This document shows positions 28,880-37,127 of a DNA stretch of 64,000 bases, in pieces. A program made the position numbers and the translations under genes. Numbering within the stretch: the first letter of the stretch is position 1; every line of letters starts with the position of its first letter. A model generated the notes under the pieces. The model did no database searches, was not told the DNA's origin, and saw only the letters and a program-made list of their open reading frames with translations. The stretch lies in NCBI GenBank assembly GCA_902800045.1, contig CADCCZ010000003.1, forward strand, positions 186,001-250,000, read 5' to 3'. This DNA is from an uncultured Bacteroidia bacterium (GTDB lineage Bacteria; Bacteroidota; Bacteroidia; Bacteroidales; ML635J-15).

Positions 28880-30172
28880 TTAATATTTAGCAAAAAGCTC
28901 AGATACTGAATTGCTATCATATTCCAAATCCAGCATCAAATCGAACAAGTACTCACCTAAAGACATTTCTCCTGCAGATGCTATTTTAAGGACATGCGTT
29001 ACTTTTGATGGTTTTAAAGTGCGAAAATCAACAAAACCCTTTTCTGAAGGCAATCCAATATACAATTGTGGCGCAGACAAATATTTAGCCAAATTGGGAG
29101 AATGACTTGTAAACAACAGTTTCGTTCCTCCTAAAAAATCACTAATTGAAGAAAGAAGACTTTGCAACAACCTTGGATGTATTGAATTTTCCAGTTCTTC
29201 TACAAGCAACAATTGTACCCCATCTTTCTGAGATTTTATTACAGCGGCTAACAAATTCAATATTTTCATACTTCCTGTTGAAAGCAACTGGAATCTTGTT
29301 TGCTGATTATTATTTTTTTCTTTTACAATAATATCATATTGGTCAGGCAACTCGAAAGGGGCATCGTCGTCAATTTTGAGATTAATATTGTTGATGACTA
29401 CAGGATCAATCATCTCAATAGTTGGGACAAGATTCGTAATAGCAGATACTAATAATTCAAAATTATCCTTGTCATTTTGCTTTAATTCATACAAATACTT
29501 AGAAATCCAGGATTCTACAATCAATTGACGTTTGCCATCCTTAACCAACATGTGTGGCATAAAAAAACTCTCTGGGTTGGCTAATGTATCAATCCACTTG
29601 ATTTCAATATTCTTGATTATCTCAATGCTATCATGATAAAACAAATCGTCATAATTATATAATTTATTCAGAACCAATTCACTCGACTCTATCAGGATCT
29701 CTTTATTGCACCGTCCCGTCGGACTAGGCACATACATTGCTTTATTCGCAGATGTTCTATTTATCAGCTTTGTAAACTTTGGTTTTTCACCATTTTTAGA
29801 TCTGACTTGTAAATATTCTGAAACTATTTGTCCTTCAGACAAGTCTTCTTTATCGTTCCTACGATTCCGTTTCCATTCAAAACTAAATCCATATATAAAG
29901 TCCGTATTATCATCAATAGCACCTTCCTCCTCAAAAACAAATGGTTTTCCTGCAATTTCTTTGTTTATGGAAATCCATGACTGGTCACCCATCATTCCCA
30001 ATCTGGTCTTCGGTAGACTTTTTATAAACTGAAAACCAAACGCAATAGCTGTCATTGCATTACTTTTGCCATAATTGTTTGGTGCTAACAATGATGTAAT
30101 ATCTTTTAGGTCTATTGAGAATTTCTCAATATTCCTAAACCCCCTAATCGTAATTTTGTTTAACGCAACCAT
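28880..30172 (-). CDS. SMC/ABC-like AAA ATPase (RloA/AriA-like), defence operon leader
   Basis: 430 residues. It begins with the typical ITIRGFRNIEKFSIDL strand pattern, Walker A APNNYGKS at residues 30-37, a late signature-like LLSTGSMKILNLL, Walker B LLLVEELENSIHP and switch His in LFTSHSPN. It is a single-chain SMC-like ATPase of the AAA_15/AAA_21 kind that in AbiL, RloAB, PARIS and related systems senses infection and controls a neighbouring TOPRIM effector. It is the first gene of the operon, 30 bases from a strong promoter, and its DNA is AT-rich compared with the flanking chromosome. Confidence 0.88.
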   Translation of the reverse strand: MVALNKITIRGFRNIEKFSIDLKDITSLLAPNNYGKSNAMTAIAFGFQFIKSLPKTRLGMMGDQSWISINKEIAGKPFVFEEEGAIDDNTDFIYGFSFEWKRNRRNDKEDLSEGQIVSEYLQVRSKNGEKPKFTKLINRTSANKAMYVPSPTGRCNKEILIESSELVLNKLYNYDDLFYHDSIEIIKNIEIKWIDTLANPESFFMPHMLVKDGKRQLIVESWISKYLYELKQNDKDNFELLVSAITNLVPTIEMIDPVVINNINLKIDDDAPFELPDQYDIIVKEKNNNQQTRFQLLSTGSMKILNLLAAVIKSQKDGVQLLLVEELENSIHPRLLQSLLSSISDFLGGTKLLFTSHSPNLAKYLSAPQLYIGLPSEKGFVDFRTLKPSKVTHVLKIASAGEMSLGEYLFDLMLDLEYDSNSVSELFAKY

Positions 30173-30201
30173 TCTTGTCTTTTATTTTGAATAATATGAT
30201 A

Positions 30202-30233
30202 CAAAGGTAAGGATATTTTATTTATACGCAAAA
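30202..30233 (-). promoter_or_regulatory. Promoter of the six-gene defence operon
   Basis: On the minus strand TTTTG (30229-30233), 19 bases, then TACCTTTG (30202-30209), 30 bases before the ATPase ATG. No comparable promoter was noticed inside the operon. Confidence 0.75.
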
Positions 30234-30348
30234 ATATTTTTCGTTTTTTTAACTATTCACACTTAAAAAATTCACTTGGCTTACTGCATAAAAAAAACTC
30301 TAGCAATCAGCATATAGAGATCAAAAAAGGAATTTTTCAAATAGAAAT

Positions 30349-30373
30349 CGGGCGGCAAATGTCGCCCGTTTTT
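30349..30373. terminator. Hairpin with T-run between the defence operon and the zinc-finger gene
   Basis: CGGGCGGC / GTCGCCCG stem, AAAT loop, then TTTTT on the plus strand. There is no plus-strand gene ahead of it, so it is either a remnant, the end of an unannotated short transcript, or serves leftward transcription from the M1 peptidase gene less efficiently. Confidence 0.55.
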
Positions 30374-30379
30374 GTTTAT

Positions 30380-30580
30380 ATGTCAAGATTTACAGAAAGC
30401 GTAATCACCGAAAGGCTTGCATTTTCACTGAAAAAATGCATACAATCAGAAGCCCCTTTATGTCCCAAATGTGGCAAACCAATGATAAAACGCGTTGCGA
30501 AAAAAGGCATCAACTCTGGCAAAGAATTTTGGAGTTGCTCATCGTTCCCTGAATGTAACGGAACAAGGAAAGCAGAATAG
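30380..30580 (+). CDS. Small C4 zinc-finger protein (topoisomerase type)
   Basis: 66 residues from the ATG at 30380; an in-frame ATG at 30359 lies inside a hairpin/terminator and is unlikely. It contains CPKCGKPMIKRV followed by GKEFWSCSSFPEC, the four-Cys zinc finger found at the C-termini of topoisomerase I and some nucleases. It could be a genuine DNA-binding microprotein or the surviving tail of a larger gene. It is divergent from the defence operon and converges with the M1 peptidase gene 17 bases away. No promoter was recognised. Confidence 0.55.
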   Translation: MSRFTESVITERLAFSLKKCIQSEAPLCPKCGKPMIKRVAKKGINSGKEFWSCSSFPECNGTRKAE

Positions 30581-30597
30581 CACCAACAAAACATTTC

Positions 30598-32907
30598 CTA
30601 TCTTATTTCAATCTTCCTGCTTGCCATTCCAGTCTTTCCCTTAACCGTAACAATGTATGTCCCCGCCGAAAGATGTTTCAGGTTCAACTCTATCTCCGAA
30701 CCTCTTACCCTTTTGTGGACAAGAAGTTTGCCATTCATATCCACAACCTGGACATCGCCGTTGAATGCCACGCCAAACGACACGTTAACCATTCCTTCCG
30801 ACGGATTTGGATACACCGAGAATGAATCAGCCGTCAGGCGAGAGACTCCATTATAACCGTTACGTATTGCCAATGCATATTCGCCGTCGGCAAAATCGCT
30901 AACAGTAAAACGTTGTGAAGCCTTGCTGTACTGGGCAGGAATTACGCGCCAGTTTTCGGACCTGTCGCGACGATAAACGAGAGACAACGAATCACGATCG
31001 GAACTTTGAATATACGGCTTTTCCCAACCTGTTTCACCTGTACAATTGAACATAAATTTCATACTTGCAGTGAAATTGCTAGGCCTGATACTCTCGACAA
31101 GCCAATAACGGCTTGGAACGATTTGCAAGCCCTCGACAGGCTCGATAAAATCGTCGGGAGCAACGTAATTGCAAGTAACACGAACCATTGCCTCGCCTTC
31201 GATATCTGAAACCGACATCGAACAGTCTACCTTCGAGAAAGTTTTTGTTCCTATAGTATCCACAACAAGTGCATGATCGACAGTAGCATCGGCAGTGCGC
31301 TCGTAAAAGTCACACATAACAAGTGCAGGCTCGAACGGCAATGTAAAGGTCTGACTGCCAGTTTCGCCAGAAAATTCCAGAACTCGCGTCTCGACAGAAA
31401 AATCAGGCTTCATAAATGCAATCTCTATCCTATTTGCATCGGTAAAAGCTTCACGTTCAAGCATTTTCTGCTTTACATATACTATCACATCATAGTTTCC
31501 GCCATTAGCGACAATACTTGTCGAGTCGATTGAGAAATGCGGAAAACCTTTTGTGAACACCCACGAATCGAAAAATGGCGTCATGTCGATGCCAGTATGC
31601 TGGGTCAGGAAATCGCGGAACTGGTATGATGTTGCATTTTTGTAAGAATATTCGTTCAGGTAAGCCCTTACGGACTCGAAGAAAACCTCATCGCCAAGAT
31701 AATTGCGCAATGTATGAACCACAGAAGCCCCCTTGTCGTACACCGTCGATGAGTAAGTATTATCGACAGGGAACGGAGTAAGCGGATGGTAACCATCGCT
31801 CAGATATGTTTGCGTTAGCACCTTGGAGTGGGCATTGTGGCGATATTCCCATGCAGCATCGTGTCCGCACACAAATTCCTTCCATATAGTTTCGCAGTAA
31901 GTTGCCCATCCCTCGTTGAGCCACATGTCTTCGGCCGTTGCACATGTAACAAGGTCACCGAACCAATGATGCGAAAGTTCGTGGTAGTACAAGGTTTCGT
32001 AAATGCCTGGACCCTGTGTAACAAATGCACGCCCTATTGAAATGTTCCCAACATGTTCCATTGCTCCCGACGAGAAATCGACAAGCACATAACCAATGCG
32101 CTGCCACGGATATTCGCCGAACAAAGTTTCATAAACGCGCAAAGTTGTATCCAAACGATAAAACGAGCCTGCAATCTTTGCACTGTCGGTTGGATAACCA
32201 TAGATATCGACTGGGATATCGCGCGAAAGGCCATGATATACACTGTGATGGTGATAATACGCTCCGACAGCCACCGACTGCAAATAAGTAGGAATTTCTT
32301 GAGTAAGATTCCATGTATAAGTGGTCTTGCCAGCCTCTTCATCGGTTTGAGTATCAATAAGTTCTCCGCTCGAAATAGCAGTATTTCCCGACTGCGTAGT
32401 TATGATGGTCGTGTATTTTGCCTTGTCGGTAAAATTGTCGTTACATGGATACCACACGCGCCCGTAGTTGTGAGGCACATCTTGGAACCCGCAGCCCATA
32501 TTGAAGGCGTAGTTGCCCGAAAAATAGAAGCCACCCCACCCCGACGGGTCTTTCTGCGGAACACCATGATAATAAATGTCAAGGTCAAAAGGCTGGTCGG
32601 CAACTGGTGCCGAAGCAAAATTGACCGTTATTATGGAATCGTTGTGCGAAAACGATTCGACTTCATAATCGTTACAGCCAATAGAATCGACGGTAAGATG
32701 CAATAGATACAAATATATTGTCGAAACATTTTCCTCGGTTGTGCTGAGGTTAAGAACGGTATTTCCCGAAATTGTTTTTCCTGCAAAATCGCTTATGTCG
32801 AGGTTTATGGTGTAGTGTTTTACATCGATAAGGCCTTCGTAAGGATGCTGAGCGAAAGTCAGCAATGGTAACAAAGCAACAAAGAGCAGCGAAACTATCT
32901 TTTTCAT
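30598..32907 (-). CDS. M1-family metallopeptidase with T9SS sorting domain
   Basis: Zinc aminopeptidase-like enzyme, 769 residues from the ATG at 32907 (MKKIVSLLFVALLPLLTFAQ signal peptide); an in-frame start 12 codons earlier would overlap the upstream gene. The zinc site is HELSH at 309-313 plus Glu332 in LNEGWATY. The exopeptidase motif reads GAMEH instead of GAMEN. The C-terminal ~75 residues (YPNPSEGMVNVSF to the end, with GTYIVTVKG) form a type A T9SS sorting domain, so it is probably delivered to the cell surface or secreted. It is 10 bases downstream of the S46 peptidase gene and co-transcribed. Confidence 0.92.
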   Translation of the reverse strand: MKKIVSLLFVALLPLLTFAQHPYEGLIDVKHYTINLDISDFAGKTISGNTVLNLSTTEENVSTIYLYLLHLTVDSIGCNDYEVESFSHNDSIITVNFASAPVADQPFDLDIYYHGVPQKDPSGWGGFYFSGNYAFNMGCGFQDVPHNYGRVWYPCNDNFTDKAKYTTIITTQSGNTAISSGELIDTQTDEEAGKTTYTWNLTQEIPTYLQSVAVGAYYHHHSVYHGLSRDIPVDIYGYPTDSAKIAGSFYRLDTTLRVYETLFGEYPWQRIGYVLVDFSSGAMEHVGNISIGRAFVTQGPGIYETLYYHELSHHWFGDLVTCATAEDMWLNEGWATYCETIWKEFVCGHDAAWEYRHNAHSKVLTQTYLSDGYHPLTPFPVDNTYSSTVYDKGASVVHTLRNYLGDEVFFESVRAYLNEYSYKNATSYQFRDFLTQHTGIDMTPFFDSWVFTKGFPHFSIDSTSIVANGGNYDVIVYVKQKMLEREAFTDANRIEIAFMKPDFSVETRVLEFSGETGSQTFTLPFEPALVMCDFYERTADATVDHALVVDTIGTKTFSKVDCSMSVSDIEGEAMVRVTCNYVAPDDFIEPVEGLQIVPSRYWLVESIRPSNFTASMKFMFNCTGETGWEKPYIQSSDRDSLSLVYRRDRSENWRVIPAQYSKASQRFTVSDFADGEYALAIRNGYNGVSRLTADSFSVYPNPSEGMVNVSFGVAFNGDVQVVDMNGKLLVHKRVRGSEIELNLKHLSAGTYIVTVKGKTGMASRKIEIR

Positions 32908-32917
32908 AGGTATATTT

Positions 32918-35065
32918 TTATTTTCTAATCTCCATTTCGTCAATCAAATGGCTTGCACCTGCAAACTTGTCGATAAGGAACAAAGCATAGCGGATGTCGA
33001 GCGAAATGTTGCGGCACATTTCGGGGTCGTACATAATGTCGCTCATAGTGCCCTCCCAGTTGCGGTCGAAGTTGACACCAATGAGTTCGCCATTGCCGTT
33101 GATGACAGGGCTACCCGAATTTCCACCCGTAGTGTGGTTTGTAGCCGTGAAAGCGACATGCAGCTTACCGTCCTTGTCGGCATAGCGACCGTAATCCTTC
33201 TTTTCGTACAATTCTTTCAGACGAGCAGGAACCTTGTAGTCGTAGATGTCGGGATTGTCCTTCTCAATGATACCGTCAAGAGTGGTAAACGGCAGATAAT
33301 CAATTCCGTCGGCAGGTTTGTACGGAGAAACTTGTCCGTAGGTGATACGCAAGGTGAAGTTTGCATCGGGGAAGAAACGCTTCTGCGGTTCGTATTCCAT
33401 CTGCGCCTTCATATAGATACGGTCAAGCTTATTTATGCGGTCATCGCAATCGACAAGCGCAGTACGGATTTCGTTCCTATATATGTCCATTATTTCCTTT
33501 GCAATGCAGTAAATTGGGTCAGACGTGAGTGTTTTTGCCGACTTCGACGAAAGTCCGTTTACAAAATTGTCGAACTTGGTCTGGTTTGCAAATACCGACT
33601 TCGAGAAGCAGTACTCGGCAAAAGCCATATATTTGTCGGATGCCGACTTGGCAACCTTGTCGATGCTCGCATAAGTTGACGGCCAATATTTTTCGGGCAT
33701 ATTTTCAACATAAATGCGCGTCATTTCGGCAAAAAGTCTGAATTCGACCTCCTCGTCGTAGTCCTTGTAGTTGCCTTTCGACTTTGATAGAGCCATTTCC
33801 TTGAGGCTCTGCAAGTTCTCCGCCGAAGCATCCTTGCACGATTCGAGCATACGCATCTGATGGGCAAACGAAACTGCATAACTTCCAAGACCTGCCTCAG
33901 ATATATAGATATAAGCCAAGTTCAACGGCTTCATTTCGGCATACACCTTTGCGTAGTCGTCGAGAAGATTCTTGTATTCGGGCTTGTCGTTTGCCCATTT
34001 CTGGAAACCTTCCTCGAAATTGCGCTTAACATTCACTGCATCAAGGCGTTTCAAGCCCTTTATTTCACCCTGCCATTTCTTCCAGCCATTGGCAATGCTT
34101 GCTGCCTTATTGGAATACTGGATGCGTGTGAGTTTCGACTTTTCCATGCCAGCCTTTATGACATCGAGCTTCTTGTCGCGGATAGCAATGCGAGTCGGGT
34201 CGGAATCGTACATTACCTGCTCGACAGCCACTGCAGGAAGGTATTCCTGAGTTGTGCCCGGATATCCGAACACCATTGTGAAGTCGCCTTCCTGAACGCC
34301 CTTGAGCGAAATCGGGAAGAATTTCTTTGGTGTGTAAGGAATATTGTCGTCGGAATACTTTGCCGGCTTGCCGTCCTTACCGCAATACACGCGGAAAAGC
34401 GAAAAATCGCCAGTGTGACGCGGCCACATCCAGTTGTCGGTATCGCCGCCGAACTTGCCTATTGCTGATGGCGGAGCACCAACAAGACGAACATCCTCAA
34501 AGATTTCGTTCTTGAACAGGAAATACTGGTTCCCATTGTAGAACGATTCTATACGTGCTTGATAGTGAGTCCCTTTTACCGATTCTTCCTTTATACGGGC
34601 TATATTTGACGAAATCTTTGCTTCGCGGTCGCTGTCCAACATATCCGAAGTAACACCTTCGAGAACCTTGTCGGTAACATCTTCCATGCTGACGAGGAAA
34701 GTCACTGTAAGTCCAGGGCTTGCAAGTTCCTCCTTGCGGCTCATAGCCCAGAAACCATCAGTGAGGTAGTCGTGCACCACCGAGCTGTGACGCTGAATAG
34801 TTCCGTAACCGCAGTGATGGTTGGTAATGAGAAGACCTTCGTTCGAAATCATCTCGCCGGTGCAACCGCCACCGAAAATCACGATTGCATCCTTCATCGA
34901 TGCGTGGTTGATGCTGTAAATGTCGTCGGCAGTGAGCTTGAAGCCTTTTTTCTGCATGTCGGCGATGTTGTACTTTTCGATTAGCAAGGGAAGCCACATT
35001 CCCTCGTCGGCAAATAGGCTGCACGATAGCAGCGCAAAAATCAAGATGCTGAATATTTTCTTCAT
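32918..35065 (-). CDS. dpp11: S46 dipeptidyl peptidase, DPP11 type (Asp/Glu-specific)
   Basis: Periplasmic serine exopeptidase, 715 residues with a signal peptide (cleavage near LFADEG). The catalytic triad is visible: His in TNHHCGYGT (about residue 84), Asp in HTGDFSLFRVY and Ser in GGNSGSP. Eighteen residues after that Ser, in VNFDRNWEGT, is Arg, matching Arg673 of Porphyromonas DPP11, which selects acidic P1 residues; DPP7 has Gly there. The family assignment is firm and the specificity is inferred from this residue. It is first in an operon with the M1 peptidase. Confidence 0.9.
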   Translation of the reverse strand: MKKIFSILIFALLSCSLFADEGMWLPLLIEKYNIADMQKKGFKLTADDIYSINHASMKDAIVIFGGGCTGEMISNEGLLITNHHCGYGTIQRHSSVVHDYLTDGFWAMSRKEELASPGLTVTFLVSMEDVTDKVLEGVTSDMLDSDREAKISSNIARIKEESVKGTHYQARIESFYNGNQYFLFKNEIFEDVRLVGAPPSAIGKFGGDTDNWMWPRHTGDFSLFRVYCGKDGKPAKYSDDNIPYTPKKFFPISLKGVQEGDFTMVFGYPGTTQEYLPAVAVEQVMYDSDPTRIAIRDKKLDVIKAGMEKSKLTRIQYSNKAASIANGWKKWQGEIKGLKRLDAVNVKRNFEEGFQKWANDKPEYKNLLDDYAKVYAEMKPLNLAYIYISEAGLGSYAVSFAHQMRMLESCKDASAENLQSLKEMALSKSKGNYKDYDEEVEFRLFAEMTRIYVENMPEKYWPSTYASIDKVAKSASDKYMAFAEYCFSKSVFANQTKFDNFVNGLSSKSAKTLTSDPIYCIAKEIMDIYRNEIRTALVDCDDRINKLDRIYMKAQMEYEPQKRFFPDANFTLRITYGQVSPYKPADGIDYLPFTTLDGIIEKDNPDIYDYKVPARLKELYEKKDYGRYADKDGKLHVAFTATNHTTGGNSGSPVINGNGELIGVNFDRNWEGTMSDIMYDPEMCRNISLDIRYALFLIDKFAGASHLIDEMEIRK

Positions 35066-35122
35066 TTGCTATATAATAATTTATAAGTGACAATTAACAA
35101 TTTGACGAACCAAAGTACATCA

Positions 35123-35701
35123 CTAGAATTTCTTCAGTTCCCTGTACAGTCGCTGTACTGGCAGTCCCACAACATTGTAGAACGAGCCATTGATGCTTTC
35201 GACGGCCACCTTGCCTATCCATTCCTGGATACCGTATGCACCAGCCTTGTCGAATGGCTTGTAATTCTCGATATAGAAGCGGATTTCTTCATCGTCGAGG
35301 GCAGAAAATGAAACTTCGGTCTTCACGCTGAAGCTCACCGTCTTTTCAAGCGAGCGAAGACATACGCCTGTAACCACAAGGTGCGTCTTTCCACTCAGCA
35401 GGCGAAGCATCTGGAAAGCATCGGAATAGTCCTTGGGCTTGCCGAGGATCTTGCCCTCGACAATTACAGTAGTGTCGGCGGTTATTAGCAGATCGTTGCC
35501 CTGCAACTCCTTGTAGGCGTTTGACTTCTGACAGGCAAGGTATTCCGAGACATCCTCCACCCAAATGTCGGCGGGAACAATTTCCTCTTCCTGCGAAGGT
35601 TTTACCAACGAATACTGCACGCCAAGCTGCGCAAGCAGTTCGCGACGACGGAAACTTGCCGAAGCAAGCAGAATATTATATTTTGAATCAAATGTTTCCA
35701 T
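35123..35701 (-). CDS. maf: Maf-like nucleoside triphosphate pyrophosphatase
   Basis: House-cleaning enzyme hydrolysing non-canonical or modified NTPs to the monophosphate, 192 residues. The family signatures ILLASASFRRRELL near the N-terminus, LITADTTV and KPFDKAGAYGIQE are present. Its ATG overlaps the end of the UbiA-family gene by 14 bases, so the two are translationally coupled. Confidence 0.92.
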   Translation of the reverse strand: METFDSKYNILLASASFRRRELLAQLGVQYSLVKPSQEEEIVPADIWVEDVSEYLACQKSNAYKELQGNDLLITADTTVIVEGKILGKPKDYSDAFQMLRLLSGKTHLVVTGVCLRSLEKTVSFSVKTEVSFSALDDEEIRFYIENYKPFDKAGAYGIQEWIGKVAVESINGSFYNVVGLPVQRLYRELKKF

Positions 35702-36665
35702 TGCTTAAAACTATATGACAGAACACTATGCTAAATGCGATTCCAATAACCATTATACACTTTAGTGCAGCACTCAAGAATGAATACTTACGCTTCGCGG
35801 TACCAAACAGCGATATCACTCCGCAAACGATTGTAGGCAACAAAACAAACGCTCCCAAATAAAAAACAGGCGCCGATTCGAACATGAAAAAACGCGTACG
35901 CGACAGGTAATAAAACCAGAAAAACACGACTGCGAATGCAGAAATCAAAGCTATTACCGCTACAATTATATTTGTCTTCATCAGACCGATTTTCACAGGA
36001 ATCGAACGAACTCCGTTCTGTTTGTCGCCTTCTATATCTTCACAGTCCTTCACTATTTCGCGCATCAAGGTGAACAAAAAAGCAAAAAACGAGAAGAAAA
36101 TAATTACCTGCATGGCCATCTTTACTGCACGTATATGGCTGATATCCCAGTACGAAATTGAATCGGCGACAGCAAAATATTCGGTCATTCCGACAAGCAG
36201 AGGCACAATTGCAGAAAGCATGGCTATAAGCAGATTTCCCCAGAATGTAGACTTTTTCAGGTCGCGCGAATAAATCCACAGCAAAGCGAATGCACCTATA
36301 AAGACAAAAATGTACCAAAACCTATGTGCAGCCACCGTTGCAGCAACTCCGCACGCCAGTCCGAAAATGCTAAGCCACAAGTGCAAAGCTATTGCCTTTC
36401 GCCGCGGTACAGCTACACCAATAATTCTTTTATCGGAACGATTTACACTATCGATATGGACATCGAAGTAATCGTTTATGACATATCCGCCGGCTGCTAT
36501 AAGCATTGTTGCAAGCATTAGCATGTAGAATCCCCAGTCGGGAAACATCACATCGATGCCGTAAACCTTGAATACCGGGAAAATTACCAACATCCGCATT
36601 GCCATCATTGTCAGTGCGATTACCAGAATGTTTTTCCAGCGAATAAGCTTCAAGAAGTTTTTCAT
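35688..36665 (-). CDS. UbiA-family prenyltransferase
   Basis: Integral membrane enzyme, 325 residues with eight to nine membrane segments. The first Asp-rich motif is NDYFDVHID, the second DCEDIEGDKQNG. The ATG at 36665 (MKNFLKLIRWKN) is chosen because the promoter lies directly upstream and an in-frame start at 36680 would be inside or before it. The family transfers prenyl groups to aromatic rings or glycerol-phosphate; the substrate here is unknown (geranylgeranylglycerol-phosphate-type annotation is common in Bacteroidota). It heads the ubiA-maf unit. Confidence 0.88.
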   Translation of the reverse strand: MKNFLKLIRWKNILVIALTMMAMRMLVIFPVFKVYGIDVMFPDWGFYMLMLATMLIAAGGYVINDYFDVHIDSVNRSDKRIIGVAVPRRKAIALHLWLSIFGLACGVAATVAAHRFWYIFVFIGAFALLWIYSRDLKKSTFWGNLLIAMLSAIVPLLVGMTEYFAVADSISYWDISHIRAVKMAMQVIIFFSFFAFLFTLMREIVKDCEDIEGDKQNGVRSIPVKIGLMKTNIIVAVIALISAFAVVFFWFYYLSRTRFFMFESAPVFYLGAFVLLPTIVCGVISLFGTAKRKYSFLSAALKCIMVIGIAFSIVFCHIVLSNGNI

Positions 36666-36669
36666 ATCG

Positions 36670-36677
36670 CAAAGATA
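36670..36677 (-). promoter_or_regulatory. -7 promoter element at the ubiA-family gene, almost no leader
   Basis: TATCTTTG on the minus strand ends 5 bases before the ATG, so transcription should begin at or next to the start codon. Confidence 0.6.
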
Positions 36678-36734
36678 CAATTTATTTACGATTTACGAAG
36701 TACGATTTTAGATTTAATTGACAATGGGAAGGCT

Positions 36735-36945
36735 GACAGGCTAACAGGCTTACAGGCTTACAGGCTTACAGGCTCAGAAACGGTGAAGCCATAAACGCCG
36801 CAGGCGTAGAAACGCGAAGCATAGAAACGGCGAAGCCACAGAAACCCAGAAACGGGCGTAGCCAAAACCAGAAACAGCGAAGCGAGAAACGGCGTCAGCC
36901 ATAGAAACCCAGAAACGGGCGTAGCCACGAAACGGGTTTTAGCCC
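36735..36945. repeat. Tandem ACAGGCTT repeats followed by a mini-hairpin array
   Basis: About four copies of a 10-base ACAGGCTTAC unit (36735-36775) are followed by about eleven irregular units of the form AGAAAC + short hairpin (GGCGAAGCC, GGGCGTAGCC, GGCGTCAGCC, GCGAAGC and similar) to 36945. A related array lies at 40888-40960. No gene was found in 36666-37127; the remaining 180 bases before aqpZ are AT-rich with no clear signal. Confidence 0.75.
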
Positions 36946-37127
36946 ATCAAACTTTCCTAACACCTTCCTGTTGAATCTTTTTTCCGAAACCATAGACAAG
37001 CGTTAAGCATAAAAAGGTTTCTTTGCATGCATAAACACTATGGCAAAACGACATTTTTGTCACCTATTTGTTACTTGCATTAATAAATGCAAAATTTGTA
37101 CTTTATTTTAACTTAAATTATAAGACA

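Noticed and set aside
32908..32943. Longer start for the M1 peptidase at 32943
   Set aside because: It would place charged residues before a clean signal peptide and overlap the S46 gene; the ATG at 32907 begins MKKIVSLL.
36666..36680. Longer start for the UbiA-family protein at 36680
   Set aside because: The -7 promoter box overlaps it, so the start codon would be upstream of transcription.
36776..36945. CRISPR array
   Set aside because: Units are short, irregular (8-17 bases), lack unique spacers of constant length, and no cas gene is nearby.
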